From positions 4,774,001-4,838,000 of the forward strand of contig NZ_CP155447.1 of assembly GCF_045290345.1 (NCBI RefSeq): a stretch of 64,000 nt of DNA, written 5' to 3'. Positions 18,923 through 27,160 of the stretch are shown here, one piece after another. Position 1 is the first letter of the stretch; each line of letters begins with the position of its first letter. Made by a program: the position numbers and the translations under genes. The notes below the pieces were generated by a model. That model made no database searches and was not told the origin of the DNA. It saw only the letters and a program-made list of their open reading frames with translations. This DNA is from Singulisphaera sp045290345. Lineage in GTDB: Bacteria; Planctomycetota; Planctomycetia; Isosphaerales; Isosphaeraceae.

Positions 18923-19079
18923 TCCGAATTAATTTCATAGATCTACAAATAAAAGTAATTACACTGTTTTTCATATTATGAATTCTCTAGAAGCACGTAA
19001 GGTGGTGGCCATTCGGGAATGAAACGGCAACACCACCTGATCTCTTGGCCGGCCTTATCTCGTGTCCATGCGCCAAATC

Positions 19080-19943
19080 TTACTCGGTCTGATCCGGTTT
19101 GGGCACGATGGGTCGGATTCGCAGGTTTCGGTAAGCGACCGGCCCGTGGTCGCCCTGGAGGAGGATTGGGCCGGGGCGGTCGGGACCATCCAGACCGGCG
19201 CGGGTCCCCCCTTCGCCGAAGTAACCGACGAATTTGCCCTTTTCCTCGCGGAGCTTGACTTGAAGTTCGGGCGGCTTACCGATGCTTTCCTGCCTGAGTC
19301 GTTCGAACGCTTCACGGTCGGTCTCACCGTAACGAACGTCGTGGTCCGAATAGACGGTCTTCCCGTTCCAAACGAGCGTGAGCCGTTTGCCGACGAGTTT
19401 GATGTCGTAGGACTGCCAGACGCCGGGAGGCTTGGCGAGGTTTTCTTTCGGGTACGCGCGTTCGTAGAGGGCGCCACAGTCGTGGAACGAGGGTGTTTTG
19501 ACCCCATAGCTGTCGAAGACCTGGACCTCAAAAAGGCCGCGGTTATAGACGCCCGAGTTGCTTCCCTTGGGCACGGTGAACTCGACGTGCAGCTCATAGT
19601 CTTCGTAATTTTCGGTCGTCATGAGGTCGGACCCACGCCCGTCGTCGCCGCACAGCATCACAGCGCCGGGCCCGCCGCCTCCCCCGATCGGAAGGAGCCG
19701 CGAGGGATCGGCGGGATCGAGCCTGACATCGTCGCAGACAACCCAGACCTTTTTCGCCGTGGGGACGCGATCGGTCCAGCCGGAAAGGTCCTTCCCGTTG
19801 AACAGCGGCCGCCACCCATCGGACGATGCGCGACCGTTTTGAGCGAAACAGGGCAAGGCGCCGAATGGGAGTTTCCCCCCAAGGCCGAGGCCAAGACCGA
19901 AGGTCAGGGCGGTGAGAGCCGAGCGGCGGGTCGGTTCTGGCAT
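19080..19943 (-). CDS. Exported DUF1080 (3-keto-disaccharide hydrolase-type) protein
   Basis: Predicted secreted carbohydrate-active or carbohydrate-binding protein of 287 residues. The N-terminus has twin arginines and a hydrophobic core (TRRSALTALTFGLGLGLGG) ending near FAQ, compatible with Tat or Sec export. The mature part opens with the typical DUF1080 strand DGWRPLFNGKDLSGW, followed by the concanavalin-like core: YEDYELHVEFTVPKGSNSGV, LFEVQVFDSYG and GVWQSYDIKLVGKRLTLVWN, ending ILLQGDHGPVAYRNLRIRP. This family is greatly expanded in planctomycetes and is linked to 3-keto-sugar cleavage; the substrate of this copy is unknown. It stands alone between mgtE and a long noncoding stretch. 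Confidence 0.88.
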   Translation of the reverse strand: MPEPTRRSALTALTFGLGLGLGGKLPFGALPCFAQNGRASSDGWRPLFNGKDLSGWTDRVPTAKKVWVVCDDVRLDPADPSRLLPIGGGGGPGAVMLCGDDGRGSDLMTTENYEDYELHVEFTVPKGSNSGVYNRGLFEVQVFDSYGVKTPSFHDCGALYERAYPKENLAKPPGVWQSYDIKLVGKRLTLVWNGKTVYSDHDVRYGETDREAFERLRQESIGKPPELQVKLREEKGKFVGYFGEGGTRAGLDGPDRPGPILLQGDHGPVAYRNLRIRPIVPKPDQTE

Positions 19944-20655
19944 GGTGAGTCTGGCTCCACGGGCGAGAGGTCGAAGTCGCGACGATTTCGCTCACTCAAT
20001 TTCCGCACATCTCACCCTCAAAGTCTCCAAATTTCCGGAGAAGCTTGGCCCCAAAGGGCGAAGAATTCTCCGGTCACCAGAATGCTCGAGGGGCGTGAGG
20101 AACTCATCAACGCAGCCTGAGTCGGGACAACCGCCAGGCACACTCCGAGGCCGAGGCCGACCACGATCGATCTGATCCTTTTTTGAATCCTCCCCGACGC
20201 CGACTTGGCCAGAACGCCCCTGTGCGCCTCGAGCCACTGAGTGTGCGAACTGTCATGAAATGAAGTGGTCACCGTCAAGCCCCGGACGGGTTCCACGGGC
20301 CGCCATACAAATCGACGAATCTTCTCATTTTAATTAAAACACAACATTAATATTATGTGCACTGTTCTTCTTGCTGACTACAAGCCCCCTGCTCCATTGG
20401 AAATGACTGGCTCGGGATCACGGGATCGGACTTGTTCTTCGTGACGTCTCTCGTGATGCTAATAAGGACTGGGTTCACTCGAATTCGAGGTGCCGGCATC
20501 GTTGGGAGCGGCGTGTCGTCGCGTGCAACTGCCGACCTCGCGCCTTGGCGAACCCGGCCCACCGCCGCGTCTTTTGTAGCATCAGGGTATTCTCTCGGCG
20601 GGCAGTCCCGTTGAGCTTGATCGTGAAGCGGCAGTCAAATTGAAGGGGTTAGTGA
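19944..20655. other. Long intergenic region
   Basis: About 710 bases. A short AT-rich patch occurs at 20325-20360. A 92-residue minus-strand frame at 20018-20296 has one hydrophobic stretch but no ribosome-binding site or recognisable family, so it is not called. I see nothing else in the region. Confidence 0.4.
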
Positions 20656-21129
20656 ATGCACATTCCGGCTGGTTTTCTCGGGACTCGAGGCGATCTGCTG
20701 ATGGATGCAGTCGTCGTCGCCATCGTCCTGACGCCGGGTCTGTTCCTGTGGGCCGTTTGGCTCGCCCGGCGCGGACAATACACTCGACACCGCAATCTGC
20801 AGACCGCCCTGCTCGGGCTTCTTCTGGTGGCCGTCGTGCTCTTCGAACTGGATATTCGGGCGAGCGGGGGCACACAGGCGTTTCTGGCCGGGAGCCCGTA
20901 CCTCGGCTCTTCGCTACTCAAGTGGCTGTTGCGCACTCACGTGCTGATTGCCGTGCTCAGCTTCAGCCTCTGGTGCTACCTGGTCTTGAGCGCTTGGCGT
21001 GTCCGAATGGACCTCCATCCTCAATTATTCACGGCCGCACACAAGCGACGAGGCTACTGGGTCTTCGCCGGCACCGTCTTTACGGCAGTTTCTGGAGTCT
21101 GGCTCTACTGGCTCGGGTTCGTCGCCTGA
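20656..21129 (+). CDS. DUF420 family integral membrane protein
   Basis: A 157-residue membrane protein with four clear hydrophobic segments: about residues 15-36 (DAVVVAIVLTPGLFLWAVWL), 48-64 (LQTALLGLLLVAVVLFEL), 92-112 (THVLIAVLSFSLWCYLVLSA) and 133-155 (WVFAGTVFTAVSGVWLYWLG). The pattern, conserved His residues (RHRNLQ, RTHVLIA, AAHKRRG) and length fit DUF420, a family often found near cytochrome oxidase assembly genes. Here no oxidase genes are present, so its role is open. The ATG at 20656 has GAAGGGG about 10 bases upstream. The gene converges with lysA, and a hairpin lies between them. Confidence 0.8.
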   Translation: MHIPAGFLGTRGDLLMDAVVVAIVLTPGLFLWAVWLARRGQYTRHRNLQTALLGLLLVAVVLFELDIRASGGTQAFLAGSPYLGSSLLKWLLRTHVLIAVLSFSLWCYLVLSAWRVRMDLHPQLFTAAHKRRGYWVFAGTVFTAVSGVWLYWLGFVA

Positions 21130-21318
21130 GCCAGGAAGCCGGCCCGACCCGGCCCGTGGGAACGTGTCTCGGGTGGAATCGCCGCCCGAGCGGGCCAGAC
21201 TGTTGAGCCTCGACGAGTAAAATGCCCCCCTCGGATCGTCGGTTCCCATTCGCCGCTTGGGAACGATCTGAGTACCTCGATCGATTCCCGGACCGTTCTC
21301 CAGTCAGCCCGCAACCAT

Positions 21319-21350
21319 GCACCCACCCCTGCCGTGGCGGGGGTGGGTGC
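21319..21350. terminator. Strong GC hairpin between convergent genes
   Basis: An 11-bp perfect stem, GCACCCACCCC (21319-21329) with GGGGTGGGTGC (21340-21350), surrounds a 10-base loop that can itself pair GCC with GGC. It lies between the 3' ends of the DUF420 gene and lysA. It has no T tract on either side, so Rho-independent function is only inferred. Confidence 0.55.
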
Positions 21351-21465
21351 TGGGAAGAATCAAGGGGATGCACCGTCGCCGGATATTCATCAGGACGCGT
21401 GCCCTGGGTGATGGACGGTTCTCGCTTTGGGCGGTACGGAGCCGATCGATCGGAACTCCCTAATC

Positions 21466-22761
21466 TCAGAGCGAGGGGGACTTGGCGTCAACGGCCGGGA
21501 TCGATTCGCCCCGGATCAGGTCCTCGAACGTTTGGCGACTGCGGACGAGGTGAGTATTGCCGTTGGGGTCGATCATCACCTCGGCAGCCATGGGCTTCGA
21601 GTTATAGTTCGATCCCATGGTGAAACCGTAGGCACCGGCTCGCTCGATGACCAGGAAGTCGCCCACCTTGGCGATCGGGAGCATTCGGGAGCCGACGACA
21701 CCGCCATCGGTCTGCGTGAAGATATCGCCCGACTCGCAAAGTGGGCCGCCGACGACCACCGCCTGCCTGTCACGGTCGGTCGCCCCATCGGCAGGTGCGA
21801 TCGACATGGGGTGGTAAGCGCCATAGAGGATCGGGCGGGCCAGGTTATTGAAGCCGGCGTCGAGGAGGTAGAACGTGTTCGATCCCATCCGCTTGACGGC
21901 ACGGATCTCGGCCACAAGGTAGCCGCTCTCCGCCACAAGGTAGCGACCTGGCTCGATTTCGAGCCGAACAGGGTGACCGAAGGCCGCTTGGAGCCGGCGG
22001 CGTGTTGCATCCCAGAGTTCGTAGTAGGCGGCAATGTCGACGGTCTGGTCGGTCGTGCGATACGGGGTCGGCAGTCCTCCGCCCGCGCTGATGGTCGTGA
22101 TCGTCGTGCCGATCGTGAGCGCAACGCGCTCGAGGGCCCCGCAGACCTGCGACAGGTGCTCCAGGTCGGTTCCCGAGCCGATATGCATGTGCAGGCCGGC
22201 GATCTTCAAACCATGCCGTGCGGCAAGTGCAAGGCAGTCGCCAACCTGATCATGCCAGATCCCGTGCTTGGACTGCTCGCCCCCCGTATTCGTCTTCTGG
22301 CTGTGGCCATGCCCGAACCCCGGGTTGATTCGCAGGGTGATCTCACGGCCGGGCGCGCGCTCGCCATACTGGGCGATCATGTCGGGCGAGCCGCAGTTGA
22401 CGTGAATCCCTTGTTCAACCACCAGGTCGAGCGACTCGTGGTCGAAGATGTCTGCCGTGTAAACGATCGGCGGCGGATCACCAGCCGGCACGTATCCGGC
22501 CGCTCGTGCCCGGCCGATCTCGCCGGCGCTAACCGCATCCACCAGGACGCCGTGACGGCGGACCAGGTCGAGCACGGCCAGGTTCGAGTTGGCCTTCTGG
22601 GCGTAACGAATGGTATCGAACGCCCGTAAATCATCGATCCGCTGCTGGATCAACGCGGATTCGTAGATAAACGTAGGCGTCCCGAACCGGCGGGCAATGT
22701 CGAGGATGGGAACACCGGCGATCTCATGTCGCAGGTCGGAGAACGCGGTTGTGGCGGCCAT
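21466..22761 (-). CDS. lysA: Diaminopimelate decarboxylase (LysA)
   Basis: PLP enzyme that decarboxylates meso-diaminopimelate to L-lysine, the last step of lysine synthesis, in the cytoplasm. The fold-type III features are all visible: PLP lysine in YAQKANSN, HMHIGSG, the glycine-rich phosphate-binding SAGGGLPTPY, and the active-site Cys in VGGPLCESGDIF, followed by GAYGFTMGSNYNSKPMAAEV near the C-terminus. About 431 residues from the ATG at 22761; a GTG six codons upstream (22779) is an alternative, and neither has a convincing ribosome-binding site. The gene is transcribed alone, convergent with the DUF420 gene, and marks the left core-gene border of the accessory stretch that begins at 22844. 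Confidence 0.95.
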   Translation of the reverse strand: MAATTAFSDLRHEIAGVPILDIARRFGTPTFIYESALIQQRIDDLRAFDTIRYAQKANSNLAVLDLVRRHGVLVDAVSAGEIGRARAAGYVPAGDPPPIVYTADIFDHESLDLVVEQGIHVNCGSPDMIAQYGERAPGREITLRINPGFGHGHSQKTNTGGEQSKHGIWHDQVGDCLALAARHGLKIAGLHMHIGSGTDLEHLSQVCGALERVALTIGTTITTISAGGGLPTPYRTTDQTVDIAAYYELWDATRRRLQAAFGHPVRLEIEPGRYLVAESGYLVAEIRAVKRMGSNTFYLLDAGFNNLARPILYGAYHPMSIAPADGATDRDRQAVVVGGPLCESGDIFTQTDGGVVGSRMLPIAKVGDFLVIERAGAYGFTMGSNYNSKPMAAEVMIDPNGNTHLVRSRQTFEDLIRGESIPAVDAKSPSL

Positions 22762-22843
22762 CGTCTTGGGTCGTCTCACTCGTGAATAGACAGCGGGCCG
22801 TGGAGTCCTGGATCGACCCGTCGGAACCGTCTAAGATTAACGA

Positions 22844-23182
22844 ATGAAGTTGGTCTTGCCAATGACTTCAAAAGCAGTCAGGAAGGCTCCCGTGCGGATA
22901 AGACAATTCCGGCTACGCTCCCTCGTGGCATTGATTGCCGTGGCCGCCCTCTCGATGGCTTACCTCAAATCGGGAGAGAGATCACAGCGGGATCCGATGA
23001 CTTCGAGTCGTTGGATCGCTTCAACTGTGCTCGCGACGAGGGAGGCTCAGAAATCGACGGCAACCTCAAAGGACGTTGATCCTCTGACTCTCGCCGGAAT
23101 GGTGGTCACCTCTCTGGCAGTCATCCGCCGTTCACGTCGGTCTTCGCGAGATCGTCGAACTGACTTCCGAAGTGAACGTTGA
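22844..23182 (+). CDS. Small protein with planctomycete-type N-terminal anchor, possibly decayed
   Basis: A 112-residue frame. The N-terminus (IRQFRLRSLVALIAVAALSM) resembles the anchor module common in planctomycete proteins: a basic R-x-R-x-R-S-L motif leading into one hydrophobic helix. After about residue 90 the sequence becomes very Arg/Ser-rich (RRSRRSSRDRR), as expected of out-of-frame reading of GC-rich DNA. A neighbouring frame there reads GLREIVELTSEVNVDLHWEL, which looks more protein-like, so a frameshift near 23080-23130 is likely. The frame ends 24 bp before the tRNA-like remnant at 23207. Function unknown; it may be a broken gene. Confidence 0.4.
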   Translation: MKLVLPMTSKAVRKAPVRIRQFRLRSLVALIAVAALSMAYLKSGERSQRDPMTSSRWIASTVLATREAQKSTATSKDVDPLTLAGMVVTSLAVIRRSRRSSRDRRTDFRSER

Positions 23183-23206
23183 TTTACACTGGGAGTTGAA
23201 ACAAAA

Positions 23207-23273
23207 GGGTGGGATTCGAAGCCGCGTTAGGTTAGCCCCTACTACGGTTTCCATCACCGGGGCGGCCGACTAC
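23207..23273 (-). pseudogene. Degenerate 3' copy of tRNA-Ser
   Basis: Compared by eye with the intact tRNA-Ser(TGA) at 32621-32707, positions 23207-23259 match 32627-32679 at 45 of 53 bases without gaps. This covers the T arm (GGGTGGGATTCGAA identical), the variable arm and the anticodon arm. Similarity fades through the D-arm region to about 23273. The T stem has two mismatches and the acceptor end is absent, so it cannot be functional. It has the same orientation as the intact gene, as an attachment-site duplicate would. Confidence 0.75.
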
Positions 23274-23650
23274 AACCGCTGGCGTTCAAGACACTGGCGA
23301 AGTCAAGCAAGCCACGATCCCCTGAGTGAGTGGCGATGGTCATCCTCACGGGCATGTCGACCTTCTTAATCAGGTGAGTAGGGTCACAGCATCACAATAA
23401 TCCGGGCCGAGTGACCTGGACCATTGAGGTCCATTTCAGCAGAGGCGGTTTCACTTTCTCCGGCATCATGGGTTCGTTGTTCGCATGATCATCGGGCACT
23501 TTGTTAAGGGATCGGCCGGTTTCCGAACCGGCCGATCCCTTGGACGGTGATGCAGACGCCGGGCTCACGTTGCCATCCACGCGTTTTTTGAACTCGGGCA
23601 TGACAGATGAATCCGCTGCTAAAATGAAATCTTCGTGAAGCAGAACCTTC
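23274..23650. other. Noncoding stretch beside the tRNA-like remnant
   Basis: About 377 bases without an accepted gene. A small inverted repeat at 23510-23540 (GATCGGCCGGTTTC / GAACCGGCCGATC) is compatible with a hairpin downstream of the lipoprotein gene at 23651-23857, which reads toward it. Confidence 0.4.
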
Positions 23651-23857
23651 TCACTTGACGGTCTGGCCTGCAGAGTTGGGCGGAGGATTCTCGCCAGTTG
23701 ATTCGACCTTGACCTCCGAACTTGTGGTGGTCGTCCCACCCGGCCCCGAGACGGTTTCCACCTTCTCCACCTTCGACTCTTGGCCGCAGCCCACTAGGCC
23801 GATCACGGGGGACACGAGAAGTCCGAGGATCAGGGCTGATGAAAGAGAACGTTTCAT
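23651..23857 (-). CDS. Small lipoprotein of unknown function
   Basis: A 68-residue predicted lipoprotein. The signal peptide MKRSLSSALILGLLVSPVIG is followed by a lipobox LVGC (Cys at residue 24). The mature 45 residues are low-complexity, Thr/Glu/Lys/Pro-rich (GGTTTTSSEVKVESTGENPP). A very strong ribosome-binding site (AGGAGG with a 7-base spacer, at 23865-23870) precedes the ATG at 23857. Short lipoproteins of this composition are common in planctomycetes, and their function is unknown. The ribosome-binding site and intact lipobox make this a real gene despite its size. Confidence 0.75.
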   Translation of the reverse strand: MKRSLSSALILGLLVSPVIGLVGCGQESKVEKVETVSGPGGTTTTSSEVKVESTGENPPPNSAGQTVK

Positions 23858-24343
23858 GAGTTTCCCTCCTGAAGCAACGAATCATTGGTGTCCAGGCAGC
23901 CTCACGATGAGTTTGCCCATCCCAATTATGAGGATCAGGCGGCGGCTCCACATCCTGCCAAAGATCGGCAAGATCACCGAGAAGCTACGCGTGATGCTGC
24001 GGACCGCCGGGTCAGGATTGGCATGGCCGCCACGGCCAGACCGGATCCGCCTCCCTGAACTCCACTACCGCACTTTTGATACCACTTCAGTGGTAAGGAC
24101 TGACACTCTCTTGGTACCACTTCGGTGGTAGGGAGTGCTGCACTTTTGGTGCCACTTCGGTGGTAGAGACATCCTGTAGTCGGCAAAAGTACCACTCGGA
24201 GTGCCGACTGATTCGCCCTCGCGGTCCTCAGCAGCCGAGTTCTGAGCGGTGAAAGTCGCTCAAAGGCTCTGGCCTTACTCAAATCCAAGCGGATTGGGAG
24301 CCACGGGAATCCAGGGATGACGGGTGGCATGGAAGCGTTGAAG
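23858..24343. other. Noncoding stretch containing tandem palindromes
   Basis: About 486 bases without a supported gene. Its main feature is the 35-bp-period palindrome array at 24080-24165, listed separately. A further related motif, TACCACTCGGAGTGCC, follows at 24190-24205. Confidence 0.45.
24080..24165. repeat. Tandem 35-bp repeat with a 16-bp palindromic core, three units
   Basis: TACCACTTCAGTGGTA (24080-24095), TACCACTTCGGTGGTA (24115-24130) and TGCCACTTCGGTGGTA (24150-24165) recur at exactly 35-bp intervals with 19-bp spacers. The spacers are partly related: they end CTCTTGG and CTTTTGG, and the sequence just before the first unit ends CTTTTGA. Each core is self-complementary. A degenerate unit at 24190 breaks the period. 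The unit is too short and the spacers too similar for a CRISPR array. Confidence 0.75.
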
Positions 24344-24409
24344 TCATGCAGGTTCAGGAGGATCGGGCGGGACGGGAAGCCAAGGGGAGCGAGCGGCTCG
24401 ACGATCCTT
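24344..24409 (-). pseudogene. C-terminal relic of a planctomycete membrane-anchor family protein
   Basis: The minus-strand frame ending at the TGA 24344-24346 reads NKDRRAARSPWLPVPPDPPE and then PA. From memory of planctomycete proteins, a tail of the form KYERAARxPWLPVxPDPPEP is typical of small proteins that begin with the R-F-T-[IV]-R anchor. The residues before this tail (to 24550) do not look like that family, so only the tail survives. The related but separately truncated gene at 24819-25118 carries the N-terminal half of the same family. Confidence 0.5.
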
Positions 24410-24818
24410 GTTCGTCATATTGCTGGCCCACCTGTCGTGTTTTGTCGGGAGAAGCTTCCGTCCATTACGGCTCCCTGGTGACTCGACTCTCAACAGGCTC
24501 GTCATGTACTTATTGGCGCGACGTTGGTAACTGAGTGACATGCACATCATCTTTCAGCCCCAGAAGGCGTGAGCAACGACCGCTACCGCAATCATCAACG
24601 TCCTGATGCCGAACCTGGGCAGTCACCTCGTTCGATCCATTCTGGCCGTCGCGTCCGATAGATCAGCCAATCTAAGGCGACTGCGTGTCTGGGATCGGGA
24701 CAAGCTGACGGGTAAACTGGGAGAGGGATCGAGTCGGTCGGCTCACTGGACCGCCAAATACAACGCTCTGCGTGCCATGTGATCCTCGCTGGGGACCATC
24801 GGCGCGACTGGAGACGAG
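24410..24818. other. Noncoding stretch between two relics of one gene family
   Basis: About 409 bases. I see no supported gene or repeat here. It separates the C-terminal relic at 24344-24409 (-) from the truncated gene at 24819 (+). Confidence 0.35.
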
Positions 24819-25118
24819 ATGATGCGAATACCACGCGTGCGGTTCACCATCCGAGCCCTGATGATCGCAGTGGTACTCGTGGCGACAATTCTCGGATCGG
24901 GGATTGAGTTATGGAATCGAAGTCAAAGGTTCCATGCAATGGCTGATTTCCATTACGCGATGACCATCAACGGCCGGCCCGAAGAATTAGGCAGCGCGAT
25001 AATCGTCAGAGATAAGCGTAGGGCGGCACGAAACCAGTGGCACGAAATGATGGGTCGAAAGTACGACTCCGCATCGTCTCATCCTTGGTGCCCGGTTGTG
25101 TCTTGCTTCAGACGGTAA
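24819..25118 (+). pseudogene. Truncated planctomycete anchor protein (R-F-T-I-R family)
   Basis: A 99-residue frame starting MMRIPRVRFTIRALMIAVVL: the classic planctomycete anchor module of a basic R-V-R-F-T-I-R-x-L-M leading into one membrane helix (about residues 12-32). The middle (QWHEMMGRKYDSASSHPWCP, about residues 72-91) matches the family pattern YHxxLxxKYExAxxxPWLPV, but the proline-rich PDPPEP ending is replaced by VVSCFRR and a stop. This suggests a frameshift or truncation near 25095. GAGACGAG about 6 bases upstream of the ATG could be a ribosome-binding site. The role of the family is unknown; an inner-membrane or cytoplasmic location is inferred. Confidence 0.55.
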
Positions 25119-25159
25119 TGGAGAGAAAGCCACACCGGCTTTGGCGATGATCTCCAGAG

Positions 25160-25765
25160 GTGCACGCATCCCGTTCTGAATCATCGAAGATCAGATGTCA
25201 ATGGCTGGCCCCCCCGCTCTTTCGTTGTCTTCTTGCACACGGCGGCCCTCTGGCTCGCGATCGGTCACATCACGGCGGCCCGCGCCGCTCCAATCGCATA
25301 TTGACGTACGCCCCTAACGCGAAGCCGGGCGATTTTTGGGGCGGCACAGCCACTTACACGCGGCCGTTCGATCCCCCGCATTCCGACAGTCCGAGGATGA
25401 CGTTCGCAGTAGGCGGCAAAAAACTCAAGAGTTCCGCATTACTAAATATGATATCCACCGACCCTCCTTCGTCGAGGTTGGATATCATGGGGGTGGTTAC
25501 CTCTTCAGTCGACGGAAGATGGTTCCGCACGGAACTCCAACGGAAGAACCCGGCCGGGCTTGTTTATGGATCGTACGGGCCGACGTCCACACTGAGCCGC
25601 GCGAATTTCTCGAAGGGGATTCTCAACGTTACGTGGGCCCACGCCTGGCGTGGTGCCTACGCAACCCCGATAGGTGGACGGGTCGTTCGGCTGGCCATGA
25701 TTGGCTGGGGGAGGGACGCCGTTTCGCCTCGCCTCGTCTCACTGGATAACCAAAAGTGCCCGTGA
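25160..25765 (+). CDS. Hypothetical protein, doubtful
   Basis: A 201-residue frame with no recognised domain. The first ~55 residues are Arg/His/Pro-rich and look like out-of-frame reading. From about residue 57 (GDFWGGTATYTRPFDPPHSD) to the end the composition is more protein-like, with alternating hydrophobic and polar stretches (SRLDIMGVVTSSVDGRWFRT, GILNVTWAHAWRGAYATP). A genuine gene may therefore start inside this frame or be the 3' part of a broken one. There is no clear ribosome-binding site and no informative neighbour. Low confidence. Confidence 0.35.
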   Translation: MHASRSESSKIRCQWLAPPLFRCLLAHGGPLARDRSHHGGPRRSNRILTYAPNAKPGDFWGGTATYTRPFDPPHSDSPRMTFAVGGKKLKSSALLNMISTDPPSSRLDIMGVVTSSVDGRWFRTELQRKNPAGLVYGSYGPTSTLSRANFSKGILNVTWAHAWRGAYATPIGGRVVRLAMIGWGRDAVSPRLVSLDNQKCP

Positions 25766-25943
25766 GCTTCGCTCCGCCCGGTTCGCTGCTGACGAGAGCG
25801 CGGACTCGTCGGTTGCCGCCAAGACCGTCAGACATTTCGATGTGAGCCGAGGAAGCCGCATGGGGTCTCGGGGTTACTTGAGTTCGGGCGGTTCGGTGGC
25901 GGCAGGGAGTCAGCGATGAGCGATTGATTCAGTCGATGCCATC

Positions 25944-26378
25944 TCAATAGAAGTTGACGATCTGTGACTTCGGATCATAGGCTGCGATCGCCTGTCCGCT
26001 AGAGAAGGTTGGGTGGAACGACCCCGAATCAAGGAAAATCGACGGTGCATCCTTGAGAGGATTCCACCATGAAGGGGTCGGTCCGGAAATGGAGCCACTC
26101 CGAATCTTGGCCTTAAAATCTGCCTGGGAGATCGGCGTAAACCCCTTGGCTGTTAGTGAGGCAAAAGTCGCCGAAGACGCCTTGAACCGCAGGTAGCACG
26201 CCCCATTGTCTCGGAAGCCTCTCCCATATGCCTGAAGGAGTGAGATGCTTGGCCCGGGTGGCGCGTTAAAGGTTGATTCGAAGATAGATTCAGGGTTCGG
26301 AAATTCTTCGAGATTTCCACATCCTTCGGAAAGCAGGGGCACGATCGCCACCACAACCATCCACCATCGCGTTTTCAT
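25944..26378 (-). CDS. Lipoprotein of unknown function
   Basis: A 144-residue predicted lipoprotein. The ATG at 26378 (MKTRWWMVVVAIVPLLSEGC) gives a short basic n-region, a hydrophobic core and a lipobox-like LSEGC; the ATG five codons upstream (26393) is an alternative. GAGG lies about 9 bases before 26378. The mature part (NLEEFPNPESIFESTFNAPP, YGRGFRDNGACYLRFKA, PTFSSGQAIAAYDPKSQIVN) has the balanced composition of a folded domain. I do not recognise the family. It is isolated, with noncoding repeat DNA upstream. Confidence 0.65.
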   Translation of the reverse strand: MKTRWWMVVVAIVPLLSEGCGNLEEFPNPESIFESTFNAPPGPSISLLQAYGRGFRDNGACYLRFKASSATFASLTAKGFTPISQADFKAKIRSGSISGPTPSWWNPLKDAPSIFLDSGSFHPTFSSGQAIAAYDPKSQIVNFY

Positions 26379-26521
26379 CCGTAGTCGCCTCATCGCTCAC
26401 CGGATCCGGTCGGCACATCTGACATTTAACCGATTAAGCCGAGGCTACCGTAGGCCTGTGAACACGACAAGATGAACGAAGATGACCAGCGACAATGAAA
26501 ACAACGACCCGATACAGGGCT

Positions 26522-26770
26522 AGATCGGTTTGCGGATGCGTTGCGCACGGTGGTTGGTCTCAAGACTCAGGAGCACGTGCGGAAACGGGGACTGGCTCCG
26601 GAGCGCAGCGGAGGTGCCTGTCCCCCTTTCCGCCGAGGCCGCCCGTGACGGCCCGGAAAATGGGGACAGGCACCCGGCCGCCAGGTCGTCCGGAAAAGCC
26701 GAGCATGGAGCGGGCCGGGAGCCAGTCCCCGTTTTCCTCCACCGTGCGCAATGCGATCGTAAACCGCTCT
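26522..26770. repeat. 249-bp element with three nested inverted repeats (MITE-like)
   Basis: Outer arms 26522-26553 and 26739-26770 are ~32-bp imperfect inverted repeats (left begins AGATCGGTTTGCGGATGCG; the right complement differs at a few bases). Inside them, 26581-26599 pairs with 26718-26737 (GGGGACTGGCTCC core), and 26611-26625 pairs with 26662-26674 (GGTGCCTGTCCCC core). The whole unit could fold into one long hairpin. It encodes no protein that I accept. It lies directly beside an IS66 remnant. Confidence 0.75.
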
Positions 26771-26786
26771 AGGAAGCCTCCTGCTA

Positions 26787-26827
26787 CTCGTTCCCACGGT
26801 CCCCCGTGGGAATGCCGTCCCCGACGC
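26787..26827 (+). repeat. Dispersed ~40-bp palindromic repeat, copy 1
   Basis: The unit is built on TTCCCACGG-TCCCC-CGTGGGAA followed by TGCCGTCCCCGACGC. Two further copies occur at 28536-28571 (+, diverged) and 28767-28806 (inverted). The three copies flank the HEAT-repeat gene at 27161-28489. Confidence 0.7.
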
Positions 26828-26840
26828 GTCGGAAGAGACA

Positions 26841-27032
26841 GATGCGGCAGGACGGCTGCGACCTTTGTATCGCCTGGTGGCGAGCTGCAAGCGTCACCAC
26901 GTCGATCCGTTCGCGTACCTGAAAGACGTCCTGGAGCGGCTGGCAAGCCACCCGACGGATCGGCTTGGCGAGCTCTTGCCCGATGTTTGGTCGGAAGCGC
27001 ATCCTCAGGCACGGCGCAAGGTTGCTTCGTAG
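26841..27032 (+). pseudogene. IS66-type transposase C-terminal remnant
   Basis: The frame ending at TAG 27030-27032 reads LYRLVASCKRHHVDPFAYL (from about 26865), then KDVLERLASHPTDRLGELLP and DVWSEAHPQARRKVAS. This is the C-terminal tail typical of IS66 TnpC transposases ([SC]xRHxxDPxxYLxDVLxRL...LLPxxW). Nothing of the catalytic domain remains upstream; the frame runs straight into the repeat at 26787-26827. It is not derived from the intact IS66 transposase at 29308-30708, whose tail is different. Confidence 0.75.
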
Positions 27033-27160
27033 CCGGCGAACCCCACAGAGCCGTTGTGGAATCCTTTGCGCCTGGCTAGTCTCGAACGCATACTGCGACG
27101 GCAAGTCGTGACGGTTATGCCCAGTCGAATTATCCCGGTCAAGCCCTCGGAGCGTGTGCC

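Noticed and set aside
18923..19079. Mg-sensing riboswitch upstream of mgtE
   Set aside because: The region is AT-rich, but I could not draw a convincing M-box or other conserved fold by eye.
20018..20296. 92-residue minus-strand frame with one hydrophobic stretch
   Set aside because: No ribosome-binding site, and a competing frame covers the same DNA; the hydrophobic run could be chance.
24080..24165. CRISPR array
   Set aside because: The repeat core is only 16 bp, spacers are 19 bp and related to each other, and no cas gene is present.
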